Origin: Paracoccaceae bacterium
GTDB lineage: Bacteria > Pseudomonadota > Alphaproteobacteria > Rhodobacterales > Rhodobacteraceae
Direction: 5' to 3'
Length of the DNA: 11,294 nucleotides
Assembly (NCBI GenBank): GCA_026984895.1
Contig: JALSRF010000296.1
Location: forward strand, 1-11,294
Shown here: piece after piece, positions 1-6,686 of the stretch
How the letters are laid out: the number at the start of each line of letters is the position of its first letter
How positions within the stretch are numbered: the stretch's first letter is position 1
The notes under the pieces: model-generated
Told to the model about the DNA's origin: nothing
What the model saw: only the letters and a program-made list of their open reading frames with translations
The model's database searches: none
Made by a program: the position numbers and the translations under genes

Positions 1-131
1 CTCAGCAGCGGGATCGACAGGGCGATGCTCCTGGTGACTCGGGTCGAAGTATCCGCCGCCGAGGGCAGCACGTTCGATGCCGCCGGCACCAGCAGGACGT
101 CGTCAAAGGTGAGGGCCTCGCGAATCTCCAT
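1..131 (-). CDS. guaB: IMP dehydrogenase, N-terminal fragment (cut by window edge)
   Basis: Only the first 43 codons are present and the gene runs off the left edge. The peptide begins MEIREALTFDDVLLVPA and continues through VLPS, DTSTRVTRSI and SIPLL. This is the highly conserved amino end of IMP dehydrogenase, which oxidises IMP to XMP with NAD+ in GMP synthesis in the cytoplasm. In E. coli GuaB the same region reads EALTFDDVLLVPA...VLP...STQLT...IPMLS. The start is an ATG at 131, preceded by an AGGAG Shine-Dalgarno (complement of 138-142) with a good spacer. The catalytic cysteine loop and CBS domains lie outside the window. It shares its strand with the upstream channel gene but is separated by about 150 bp of repeat-bearing DNA, so a separate promoter is likely. 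The family assignment is firm despite the short length. Confidence 0.93.
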   Translation of the reverse strand, partial: MEIREALTFDDVLLVPAASNVLPSAADTSTRVTRSIALSIPLL

Positions 132-200
132 CTGCGTCTCCTGAGGGGGTTCGTTTGGCGCTTCCCTATTTCACGGCTGGCGGCAAATGAAAAGGGCCCG

Positions 201-270
201 TCGCAAGATGTCGCAAGATGTCGCAAGATGTCGCAGAATATCGCGGGATATCGCAGGATGTCGCAGGATG
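201..270. repeat. Seven tandem 10-bp repeats upstream of guaB
   Basis: Seven consecutive decamers run without a gap. Units 1-3 are TCGCAAGATG, unit 4 is TCGCAGAATA, unit 5 is TCGCGGGATA, and units 6-7 are TCGCAGGATG. A partial TCGG follows. The first three copies are identical and the middle ones have diverged. The tract lies between the stop codon of the channel gene (282) and the guaB start (131), about 70-140 bp upstream of guaB on its strand, so it could overlap guaB promoter or leader DNA. A 10-bp period is close to one helical turn, so each unit would present the same DNA face. No function is known to me. It may simply be a minisatellite made by slippage. Confidence 0.9.
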
Positions 271-274
271 TCGG

Positions 275-292
275 CGCGGGTTCAGACCCGCG
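275..292. terminator. Hairpin over the stop codon of the channel gene (weak terminator candidate)
   Basis: A perfect 7-bp inverted repeat, CGCGGGT and ACCCGCG, flanks the 4-base loop TCAG and contains the TGA stop of the TDT-family gene (282-284). On the minus strand it is not followed by a run of T, so it is not a standard intrinsic terminator. It could pause polymerase or protect a transcript end. The call rests on the inverted repeat alone. Confidence 0.3.
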
Positions 293-1298
293 AGGCGTTG
301 GTTTTCGCCGCCAGAGACCCCGCCGCCCACATCCTGAGCACCTTGAACGCGATGATCGGAATGGCGATCGAGGCCGCGACCAGCGCGCCGCCGCCAAGCC
401 CCCGGTAGAGCCCGCCGTGCAGCGGCGCCAGCACCAGCATCAGATTGGCAAAGGCCGCCAGCGGAAAGGTGAAGGCCCCCCAGAACGGGCTGAACCCGGC
501 CGCCACGAGATAGCCCAGCCGCAGCAGCAGCACCGCCATGATCAGGATCGACAGCCAGCCAAAGGCCAGCGCCAGGCCATCGTGGCCAAGCGCGGCGGCG
601 ACGATGCCCAGCAGGGCCGCCGGCGAGAGATGAATCGAAAGCGTCGGGCGCAACGGCGCCGGCACCGGGTTTTTCGCCAGCAGCACAAGGCTGCCGCCCC
701 AGATGGTCGCCGCGGCGCCAAGCGACAGGATCAGGTTGATCTCGGTTGCCGCGCGCCAGCCCAGCCCGGCGCCCGCGACCCCGGCCACGATCGGCCCGAC
801 AAAGGTCAGATGCCAGACCGGCGTCATCCGGCGCTGCGCCAGAGGGGCGCCCCAAAGCGCGCGCGCCACAAGGACGATGACCAGAAGATGCGCCGCCAGC
901 GCCGCCACCAGCACGCCCCGCGCCAGACCGGGCGAATAGGGCAGCAGCGTTGCCGCAAACAGCATGGCGGCCATCGAGGCCGTCGAAACCCCGGCCCGCC
1001 CCGGCAGGATCCGCAGATCGTCGCTCAGCGCCGAGGGCCGGCGGACGATCTTGGCCAGATAGGCCAGCAGCGCAAACAGGAACAGCAGCGATACCGCCCC
1101 CAGAATGGTTTCGCCCGCTTCGCGCGGGACCGGGAACACCTCAGGTGCCCGCCGCCAGCCCAGGCCCAGGCCGAACAGCCCCAGGATGGGCGGGAAGATC
1201 GCCGGCGGCACCTGCTGCCACAGCCCGCTGCGGGCCGGTTTCGGCATGGGCGGCAGCTTGGGCGCGCCGGGCTGGCTGTGGGCTGGAATCGCGGTCAT
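282..1298 (-). CDS. TDT-family (TehA/SLAC1-like) anion channel or transporter
   Basis: The 338-residue protein is almost wholly hydrophobic. About ten membrane spans can be drawn, roughly at residues 33-48, 64-84, 105-120, 125-147, 161-180, 185-207, 224-240, 242-264, 275-292 and 302-320, as expected for the TDT fold. A short Pro-rich cytoplasmic tail precedes PPAIFPPILGLFGLGLGWR, the usual entry into span 1. The segment FSPFWGAFTFPLAAFA near residues 269-284 resembles the conserved Phe-rich pore segment of TehA-like proteins. The family includes tellurite-resistance TehA, malate and sulfite exporters and plant SLAC1 anion channels, so the substrate cannot be read from sequence. The ATG at 1298 has an AAAGG ribosome site 8 nt upstream. 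The gene follows aglK on the same strand after 144 bp, with a promoter candidate of its own, so it is probably not part of the sugar operon. Confidence 0.82.
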   Translation of the reverse strand: MTAIPAHSQPGAPKLPPMPKPARSGLWQQVPPAIFPPILGLFGLGLGWRRAPEVFPVPREAGETILGAVSLLFLFALLAYLAKIVRRPSALSDDLRILPGRAGVSTASMAAMLFAATLLPYSPGLARGVLVAALAAHLLVIVLVARALWGAPLAQRRMTPVWHLTFVGPIVAGVAGAGLGWRAATEINLILSLGAAATIWGGSLVLLAKNPVPAPLRPTLSIHLSPAALLGIVAAALGHDGLALAFGWLSILIMAVLLLRLGYLVAAGFSPFWGAFTFPLAAFANLMLVLAPLHGGLYRGLGGGALVAASIAIPIIAFKVLRMWAAGSLAAKTNASRV

Positions 1299-1316
1299 CG
1301 GCAGGGCCTTTCAAAG

Positions 1317-1356
1317 GATCATCGGATCGTCGGATCGTCGGGACATCGGATCGTCG
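1317..1356. repeat. Five tandem 8-bp repeats in the leader of the channel gene
   Basis: Five octamers run in register: GATCATCG, GATCGTCG, GATCGTCG, GGACATCG, GATCGTCG. The tract sits between the predicted -10 element (1361-1366) and the ribosome site of the channel gene, so it would make up most of the transcript's 5' untranslated leader. The period is not a multiple of three, but the tract is outside the coding frame. Copy-number change would therefore alter leader length rather than reading frame. No known regulator motif was recognised. Confidence 0.85.
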
Positions 1357-1360
1357 GGCC

Positions 1361-1388
1361 AACATATTCATTTTTTCGAATAGATCAA
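1361..1388 (-). promoter_or_regulatory. Candidate sigma70 promoter for the channel gene
   Basis: On the minus strand a -35-like TTGATC (complement of 1383-1388) is separated by 16 bp from a -10-like TATGTT (complement of 1361-1366). Each matches consensus at four of six positions. The stretch is strikingly A+T-rich (a run of T at 1371-1376) within very G+C-rich DNA, as expected for a promoter. The start would fall near 1354, leaving a leader of about 55 nt. This supports transcription of the channel gene independent of the agl operon. It is a pattern match only. Confidence 0.5.
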
Positions 1389-1399
1389 TCGCCCCTGCC

Positions 1400-1427
1400 C
1401 CGCCACACCGCCGCCGCCACACCGCCG
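1400..1427. repeat. Two tandem 14-bp repeats after the aglK stop
   Basis: CCGCCACACCGCCG occurs twice head to tail (1400-1413 and 1414-1427), followed by more CCGCCGCCG triplets up to the aglK stop codon. It lies in the 144-bp gap between aglK and the channel gene. I see no intrinsic terminator in this gap, so aglK transcripts may read through or end by a Rho-type mechanism. The tract may reflect slippage in CCG-rich DNA. Confidence 0.75.
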
Positions 1428-1442
1428 CTGCCGCCGCCGCGC

Positions 1443-2525
1443 TCAGGCGCGCATCGACCGGCCGTCGGCGAAAAGGTGCACCCTGGCCGGATCGGCGCTC
1501 AGCGTCACCTGCTGCCCGCGCAGCCCGTGCACCACCCCGGGCAGCTTGGCAATCACCGCATCGCGCCCGCCCTGGGGTTCGAAATAAAGCTGCGTCACCT
1601 CGCCCAGAAGTTCGGTAAAACTGACGGTGCCGCTGTAGACCGGGGCGCCGCCGTCGCGGCGCAGGTCTTCGGGCCGCACCCCGACGCGCACCTTGCGCCC
1701 CATCTGCCCCGCGTCGGTCGCGATCGCCGACACCGCCTGCCCGCCGCCGGCAAGCTCTACCGTCGTCTGCGCGCCGGTTCCGACGATCACCCCGTCCAGC
1801 AGGTTCATCGCCGGCGAGCCGATGAACCGCGCCACGAATTCGTTTTCGGGCCGTTCGTAAAGGTCAAGCGGCGTGCCCACCTGGGCAATGCCCTTGTCGG
1901 CAAGAACCACGATCCGGCTGGCCAGGGTCATTGCCTCGACCTGGTCGTGGGTGACATAGATCATCGTGCTTTGCGGCATGCTTTCCTTGAGCTGGGCGAT
2001 CTCGATGCGCGTCGCAACGCGCAGCGCCGCATCAAGATTGGACAGCGGTTCGTCGAACAGATACACCTTCGGGTCGCGCACGATCGAGCGCCCGATCGCC
2101 ACCCGCTGGCGCTGCCCGCCCGAAAGCGCCTTCGGCAGCCGGTCGAGATAGGGTTCGAGTTGCAGGATCTTCGCCGCCTTCCCAACCGCCGCGTCGATTT
2201 CGCCCTTCGGCTTTTTCGCGATCTTCAGCGCAAACGCCATGTTGTCGCGCACCGTCATGTGCGGATAGAGCGCATAGGACTGGAACACCATGGCGATGCC
2301 GCGCTGGCTGGGCGGCACGTCGTTCACCACCTGCCCGTCAATCTCCAGCGTGCCGCTGGTGATCCTTTCCAGCCCCGCGATCATCCGCAGCAAGGTGGAC
2401 TTGCCACACCCCGACGGGCCGACGAAAACGATCAGCTCGCCCGTCGCGATGTCCAGGTTGATGTGCTTGAGCACCTCCACGGGTCCGTAGGACTTGCCCG
2501 CATCCGTCAGTTTCAGATCTGCCAT
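1443..2525 (-). CDS. aglK: Alpha-glucoside ABC transporter ATPase AglK (MalK/UgpC type)
   Basis: This 360-residue cytoplasmic ATPase would power the AglFG permease. The complete nucleotide-binding set is visible: Walker A GPSGCGKST at 36-44, Q-loop Gln82 in MVFQSYALYPHM, signature LSGGQ at 134-138, Walker B VYLFDE at 154-159, D-loop SNLD at 162-165 and switch His193 in YVTHD. From about residue 230 a C-terminal beta-rich domain carries FIGSPAMNLL and VGVRPEDL, the regulatory TOBE/MOI-type extension of MalK-class importers. Length is normal for the class. The ATG at 2525 has an AGGGGG ribosome site a few bases upstream. It is the last gene of the agl operon, 39 bp after aglA, and that spacer consists of repeated Shine-Dalgarno-like decamers. 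The symbol rests on operon position as well as sequence, because MalK-type ATPases can serve several sugar importers. Confidence 0.93.
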   Translation of the reverse strand: MADLKLTDAGKSYGPVEVLKHINLDIATGELIVFVGPSGCGKSTLLRMIAGLERITSGTLEIDGQVVNDVPPSQRGIAMVFQSYALYPHMTVRDNMAFALKIAKKPKGEIDAAVGKAAKILQLEPYLDRLPKALSGGQRQRVAIGRSIVRDPKVYLFDEPLSNLDAALRVATRIEIAQLKESMPQSTMIYVTHDQVEAMTLASRIVVLADKGIAQVGTPLDLYERPENEFVARFIGSPAMNLLDGVIVGTGAQTTVELAGGGQAVSAIATDAGQMGRKVRVGVRPEDLRRDGGAPVYSGTVSFTELLGEVTQLYFEPQGGRDAVIAKLPGVVHGLRGQQVTLSADPARVHLFADGRSMRA

Positions 2526-2565
2526 GTCGTCCCCCTGTCGTCCCCTGCCGTCCTCTACCGTTCCC
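2525..2565. repeat. Imperfect 10-bp repeats forming the aglA-aglK spacer
   Basis: On the plus strand the spacer divides into TGTCGTCCCC (plus one extra C), TGTCGTCCCC, TGCCGTCCTC and TACCGTTCCC. These are four decaying copies of one decamer that fill the whole interval from the aglA stop to the aglK start. In the mRNA each unit reads like GGGGACGACA, so a purine-rich anti-Shine-Dalgarno match recurs every 10 nt. The copy nearest the ATG is probably the working ribosome site. Whether the others matter is unknown. Confidence 0.7.
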
Positions 2566-4223
2566 TATCCGGTTTTCAGCGCCAGGCACGGTTGCCACGG
2601 CCCGAGGTTCACACGCCCCCCCGCCCCCGGGTGCGCGCTGTTCAGTTCCTGCCCGATTGCCACCCAGCGACCGGGCGGCAGGCGCAGATGGGCCGGTTCG
2701 TCGCTCAGGTTGAAGGCGCAAAATATCGTCCGGGGGCCCAGGCTGCGGGTAAAACGCAGCACGTCGCCCTCGGCGGTCATCGGCGACTGCGCCCCGCGCG
2801 CAAGCGCCGCATGCGCATGGCGAAACGAGATCGCCCGCCGGTAGTGATGCAAAAGCGCGCCCGGGTCGGCCTCGCTGGCGGCGACCGCATGGCGCAGATG
2901 TTCGCTGGGAACCGGCAGCCATGTGCGCCCGGCGGTGGAAAACCCGGCATTGGCGTTGCTCCGGGTCCAGACCATCGGCGTGCGGCAGCCGTCGCGGCCC
3001 TTGAACTCGGGCCAGAACTCGCGCCCGTAGGGGTCCTGGATATCGTCCCGGGCGATATCGGCCTCGGGCAGGCCCAGTTCCTCGCCCTGGTAGATGCAGG
3101 CCGAGCCGCGCAGGCACATCAGCAGCGTGGCAAAGGCGCGTTCGGCGGGCGGGCTCAGCTGCCAGCGCGTGACATGGCGCACCACATCGTGGTTGGAGTA
3201 GGCCCAGCAGGCCCAGCCGTCTGCGGCCAGGCGATCGACCCGGGCAAAGATCCCGGCAATCGCGGCCGCGTCCGGCCGTTTGCCCGAGAGCAGTTCGAAG
3301 GCATAGCACATCTGCATCAGGTCGTCGCCGCGGGTGTATTCGCCGAGGATCTGCAACCCGCGCTGCGCATCGCCCACCTCGCCGACCGCGGCGGCGTTGT
3401 AGGGGGCCATCACAGCGCGCAATCTTCGCAGGAATTCAATGTTTTCCGGCTGGTTCTTCGAGTAGATGTGATCCTGGTAGTTATAGGGGTTCACCAGCGG
3501 CGCAATGCTGGCGTTGCGCTGGTCGGGCGGCAGCGGCGGGTTGTCGCGCAATGCCTTGTCGGCGAAATAGAAGTTGATCGTGTCCAGCCGGAACCCGTTG
3601 ACCCCGCGATCAAGCCAGAAGCGCGCCACCTCAAGCAGCGCCTCCTGCACCTCGGGCTCGTGAAAATTCAGATCCGGCTGGCTGGCCAGGAAATTGTGCA
3701 GGTAATACTGGCAGCGGCGCGGATCCCAGTGCCAGGCGGAGCCGCCGAAGATCGACAGCCAGTTGTTGGGCGGGGTGCCGTCGGGCTTCGCATCGGCCCA
3801 GACATACCAGCGCGCCTTCGCATTTTCGCGGTCCTGCCGGCTTTCCCGGAACCAGGGGTGCTGGTCCGAGGTATGGCTGAGCACCAGGTCGATCAGCACC
3901 TTCAGCCCCAGCGCATGGGCGGTTTCGATCAGCGCGTCGAAATCGGCCAGCGTGCCGAACATCGGATCCACATCCCGGTAATCGGCCACGTCATAGCCGA
4001 AGTCCTTCATCGGCGAGGTGAAGAACGGCGAGATCCAGACCGCATCCACCCCCAGCGAGGCGACATAGGGCAGGCGCTGCACGATCCCCAGCAGGTCGCC
4101 CACGCCGTCGCCGTTGCTGTCCTGAAACGAGCGCGGGTAAATCTGGTAGATCACCGCGCCGCGCCACCATTCCGGGTCGGTGCGGGCGCGCGGGTGCGGG
4201 CTCATGGCGGGCACGATGCTCAT
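2565..4223 (-). CDS. aglA: Cytoplasmic GH13 alpha-glucosidase AglA
   Basis: This 552-residue enzyme hydrolyses imported alpha-glucosides and releases glucose. It lacks a signal peptide, consistent with cytoplasmic action. GH13 landmarks run in order: VIYQIYPRSFQDSNGDGVGD at 24-43 (start of the barrel and loop acidic cluster), region I DLVLSHTS at 112-119, nucleophile Asp214 in GFRLDTINFYF, acid/base Glu282 in AVGEVGD, and transition-state Asp346 in YSNHD. All three catalytic residues are present. Thr215 directly follows the nucleophile. In related alpha-glucosidases Thr here goes with alpha-1,4 preference and Val with alpha-1,6, so a maltase-like specificity is inferred. The nearest type I can name is the GH13_23 group (Halomonas HaG-like). 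The first ATG (4223) has a GGGGAAGAAG ribosome site, while the ATG at codon 7 has none. It lies 21 bp after aglG and precedes aglK. Sucrose or trehalose activity cannot be excluded. Confidence 0.93.
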   Translation of the reverse strand: MSIVPAMSPHPRARTDPEWWRGAVIYQIYPRSFQDSNGDGVGDLLGIVQRLPYVASLGVDAVWISPFFTSPMKDFGYDVADYRDVDPMFGTLADFDALIETAHALGLKVLIDLVLSHTSDQHPWFRESRQDRENAKARWYVWADAKPDGTPPNNWLSIFGGSAWHWDPRRCQYYLHNFLASQPDLNFHEPEVQEALLEVARFWLDRGVNGFRLDTINFYFADKALRDNPPLPPDQRNASIAPLVNPYNYQDHIYSKNQPENIEFLRRLRAVMAPYNAAAVGEVGDAQRGLQILGEYTRGDDLMQMCYAFELLSGKRPDAAAIAGIFARVDRLAADGWACWAYSNHDVVRHVTRWQLSPPAERAFATLLMCLRGSACIYQGEELGLPEADIARDDIQDPYGREFWPEFKGRDGCRTPMVWTRSNANAGFSTAGRTWLPVPSEHLRHAVAASEADPGALLHHYRRAISFRHAHAALARGAQSPMTAEGDVLRFTRSLGPRTIFCAFNLSDEPAHLRLPPGRWVAIGQELNSAHPGAGGRVNLGPWQPCLALKTG

Positions 4224-4244
4224 TGCGCTTCTTCCCCTTTGCCC

Positions 4245-5393
4245 CTATTTCACCGAGCCGGCCAGAAGGCCGCGCACCAGATACTTCTGCATCGCGAAGA
4301 ACACCAGAAGCGGCACCGCGATCGAGACGAATGCCGAGGTTGCAAGGATCTCCCAGTTGCCGCCGCGGGTGCCCAGGAGTTCGACGATCTGCTTGGTCAT
4401 CACCGTGGTGTCGCCGGTGCTGTCGATCAGGAAGACCAGCGCCACCAGCAGGTCGTTCCAGGTCCACAGGAACTGGAAGATGGCAAAGGAGGCCAGCGCC
4501 GGAAAGCTCAGCGGCAGGATGATCCGCACGAAGATCTGGAACTCGGAGGCGCCATCGACGCGGGCGTTCTCGATGATGTCCCTGGGCAGGCCGACCATGT
4601 AGTTGCGCAACAGGTAGATCGCCAGCGGCAGGCCAAAGCCGGTATGCGCCAGCCAGACCCCGAGATAGCCCTTGCCGATCCCGATTTTATTGTGGAATGT
4701 CAATAGCGGTATCAGCGCAAGTTGAAGTGGCACCACCAGCAGGCCGACCACCGCCGCGATCAGCAGCGCGCGGCCCGGAAACGCCATCCAGGCCAGCGCG
4801 TATGCCGCAAAGGCGGCGATCACGATCGGGATCACGGTGGCCGGGATGGTCACGGTCAGCGTGTTGAAGAAGGCTTTGGCCATGCCTTCGCGGTTGGCGG
4901 GATCGAACAGCACGTTGCGATAGTTCGCCAGGGTGAACTCGGGCGGCACCCTGGCGGTGACGAAGATGCGCGGCCCGCGCCGGCCGGAGAACGGCTCGGT
5001 ATTGGTCATGCGGTAGTGGCCGGCAGCATCCACCGTGACGCGCCCGCCCTTGCGCAAGGGCGCGGACTCGCCCACGCCAAAGGCGGTGGGGGCGCGCGAG
5101 GACACGCCGAAGCGCGACACGCTCACCGTCCCGGCCGGGTCGAACAGGTCGCCTTCGATCACGTAAAGATCGCCGTCTCTGGTCTGGGTTTCGGGGGCGG
5201 CCGCGCGCAGGGTCAGGTTCTGCACCGATGGGAACGGCGCCTTCCACCAGCCGCTGGTCGCAATCTGGTCGGCGGTGCGAAACGACGAGACGAACAGCCC
5301 CAGCGTGGGAAACACCCAGAGCGCCACCAGCACCACCACCGAGATGTGCACCGCCCAGACCAGCCCGGATTTCCGCCCGGCGATATTGTCCAT
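4245..5393 (-). CDS. aglG: Alpha-glucoside ABC transporter permease AglG (MalG type)
   Basis: This 382-residue inner-membrane permease pairs with AglF. One span lies near residues 12-36, then a long polar stretch (about 40-160) probably faces the periplasm. Five more spans follow, near 174-203, 208-231, 244-264, 296-322 and 348-370. The cytoplasmic EAA loop that docks on the ATPase is at about 275-294 (ENARVDGASEFQIF then RIILP), with the key Gly at 281. MalG-class permeases are usually near 280-300 residues, and the extra length here is the region between the first and second spans. The start ATG (5393) follows the aglF stop by 10 bp, and its G-rich ribosome site lies next to that stop, so translation is probably coupled. 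The gene ends 21 bp before aglA. The substrate is inferred from the operon. Confidence 0.9.
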   Translation of the reverse strand: MDNIAGRKSGLVWAVHISVVVLVALWVFPTLGLFVSSFRTADQIATSGWWKAPFPSVQNLTLRAAAPETQTRDGDLYVIEGDLFDPAGTVSVSRFGVSSRAPTAFGVGESAPLRKGGRVTVDAAGHYRMTNTEPFSGRRGPRIFVTARVPPEFTLANYRNVLFDPANREGMAKAFFNTLTVTIPATVIPIVIAAFAAYALAWMAFPGRALLIAAVVGLLVVPLQLALIPLLTFHNKIGIGKGYLGVWLAHTGFGLPLAIYLLRNYMVGLPRDIIENARVDGASEFQIFVRIILPLSFPALASFAIFQFLWTWNDLLVALVFLIDSTGDTTVMTKQIVELLGTRGGNWEILATSAFVSIAVPLLVFFAMQKYLVRGLLAGSVK

Positions 5394-5403
5394 GCCGCCC
5401 CCC

Positions 5404-6408
5404 CTATTTCATCTCTTTGCGGGCGTTCCACACGTTCCAGACCAGGATCGGCGTCACCAGCAGCATGATCACCATCGCCGCGGCCGAGCCCACGCCCCAG
5501 TCCCCGGCACGAAACAGCTTGTCATACATGTAGTTGGCAAGCACCTGCGTCTGCCACTGGCCGTTGGTCATGGCAAAGACGATGTCGAACACCTTCAGCA
5601 CCACGATGGTGATCGTGGTCCACACCACCACGATGGTGCCCGAGATCTGCGGCACCTTGATCCGGAAGAACACCTGAAACGGGTTCGCGCCATCGACGAT
5701 CGCCGCCTCGATGGTTTCCTCGGGAATGCCGCGCAGCGCCGCCGACAGGATCACCATGGCAAATCCGGTCTGGATCCAGATCAGCACCGCCATCAGGAAG
5801 AAGTTGTTCCAGAACGGGATCGTCAGCCATGTGTGCGGCTGGCCGCCAAGCGCCACGACAATGGCGTTCAGCACCCCGATCTGCTCCTGCGCGACGGGCC
5901 GGGTGTCATAGACCAGCTTCCAGATCACCGCCGCCCCGACAAAGGAAATCGCCATCGGCATGAAGATCAGCGACTTGGCGATGTTGCCCCATCTGATGCG
6001 GTCGGTCAGCTGTGCCGCCAGCAGGCCGAAGGCGGTGGAAAACGCCGGCACGATCAGCAGCCACATCATGTTGTTGCGCATCGCTTCCCAGAACTTGGGT
6101 TCGCCCAGCATCTGCCGGTAGTTGTCCAGCCCCACCCAGGCCGAACCGCCCCCCGGCAGCCGCTCGCTCAGCGACAGGCGCAGCGTCTCGAACACCGGAT
6201 AGGCCAGATAGAGCCCGAGCGCGACCAGCGCCGGCAGCAGGAACAGCCAGGGGCGGATCATCTCGGCGCGGTTGATGTTGCGCCCGGCATTCGGCCCGCG
6301 CGGCACGAACAGCACCTTGTCCAGGAACTGGTTGGAAAGGTAGAAGTAGCCGACACAGCCGCCAACGCCGATCGCGATGGTCACAACCGCCTGCAGCGCC
6401 GGGTTCAT
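5404..6408 (-). CDS. aglF: Alpha-glucoside ABC transporter permease AglF (MalF type)
   Basis: This 334-residue inner-membrane permease partners AglG. An extra amino-terminal span (about residues 5-24) and a conserved-looking linker precede span 2 (52-75). Further spans lie near 113-133, 146-165, 201-223, 258-279 and 308-328. The EAA loop that contacts AglK is near 234-253 (EAAIVDGANPFQVFFR then IKVP), with its Gly at 240. I placed the start at the ATG at 6408. The same frame stays open upstream to 6621, but that stretch is Arg/Pro-rich low complexity unlike a permease, and MNPALQAVVTIAIGVGGCVG begins a proper membrane helix. The ribosome site is weak (CGGGTG), so the 300-bp upstream spacer may affect translation. 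The spacing to aglG is only 10 bp. Alpha-glucoside specificity is inferred from context. Confidence 0.9.
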   Translation of the reverse strand: MNPALQAVVTIAIGVGGCVGYFYLSNQFLDKVLFVPRGPNAGRNINRAEMIRPWLFLLPALVALGLYLAYPVFETLRLSLSERLPGGGSAWVGLDNYRQMLGEPKFWEAMRNNMMWLLIVPAFSTAFGLLAAQLTDRIRWGNIAKSLIFMPMAISFVGAAVIWKLVYDTRPVAQEQIGVLNAIVVALGGQPHTWLTIPFWNNFFLMAVLIWIQTGFAMVILSAALRGIPEETIEAAIVDGANPFQVFFRIKVPQISGTIVVVWTTITIVVLKVFDIVFAMTNGQWQTQVLANYMYDKLFRAGDWGVGSAAAMVIMLLVTPILVWNVWNARKEMK

Positions 6409-6464
6409 GGCTGCACCCGATCGCGCATGGCGCTCCTGGCGCCTCGCGCGCGCGTGGCAGGGCC

Positions 6465-6510
6465 GGCCGCGGCGCGGCGGACCCGGGTGTGGCGGGCCGC
6501 GGCGCGGCGG
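6465..6510. repeat. 16-bp direct repeat pair within the aglE-aglF spacer
   Basis: GGCCGCGGCGCGGCGG occurs at 6465-6480 and again at 6495-6510, exactly 30 bp apart. A second nearby doublet, GCCGACTGCC at 6579-6588 and 6591-6600, has a 12-bp period. Together they suggest the spacer grew by local duplication. No function is evident. Confidence 0.8.
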
Positions 6511-6600
6511 GCCGGGGGGCGCAGGGCGCCGAAGGACGCGGCGCAGGCGGAAACGCCGACCACCCCGCCAGCCGCTCCGCCGACTGCCTCGCCGACTGCC

Positions 6601-6629
6601 CCGCCCCGGCGCCGCTGGCACCGGGGCGG
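6601..6629. promoter_or_regulatory. 9-bp stem-loop in the aglE-aglF spacer
   Basis: CCGCCCCGG (6601-6609) pairs perfectly with CCGGGGCGG (6621-6629) across an 11-base loop. Nearly all pairs are G-C, so it should be very stable in mRNA. It lies about 80 bp downstream of the aglE stop and about 190 bp before the aglF start. A role as a 3' stabiliser of aglE mRNA or an attenuating structure is inferred. Confidence 0.55.
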
Positions 6630-6669
6630 CACCGGCGTCAGCGCGGCCGGCGCCCTGCCCCGGCAGCGC

Positions 6670-6686
6670 CCCCGGACGGCCCGGGG
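6670..6686. promoter_or_regulatory. Stem-loop just after the aglE stop
   Basis: CCCCGG (6670-6675) and CCGGGG (6681-6686) flank the 5-base loop ACGGC, giving a perfect 6-bp G-C stem about 23 bp past the aglE stop codon. This is the expected place for a structure that blocks 3'-5' decay of a binding-protein message. There is no T tract, so full termination is unlikely. Confidence 0.5.

Noticed and set aside
201..270. A CRISPR array
   Set aside because: Units are 10 bp and directly adjacent, with no spacers, no 25-40 bp repeats and no cas genes nearby.
1375..1388. An FNR/CRP-like box (TTGAT then TCGAA on the minus strand) before the channel gene
   Set aside because: The left half matches TTGAT but the right half matches ATCAA at only two of five positions. 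TTGATC is better explained as a -35 element.
228..4706. A 1492-codon open frame on the plus strand across the channel gene, aglK and aglA
   Set aside because: It is antisense to three clearly recognisable genes, is rich in Arg, His, Gln and Pro, and shows no domain. High G+C at third positions removes stops from the opposite strand.
5404..6621. A longer AglF beginning near 6621
   Set aside because: The additional 71 residues are Arg/Pro-rich and derive from the G+C spacer. The ATG at 6408 begins a normal membrane helix.
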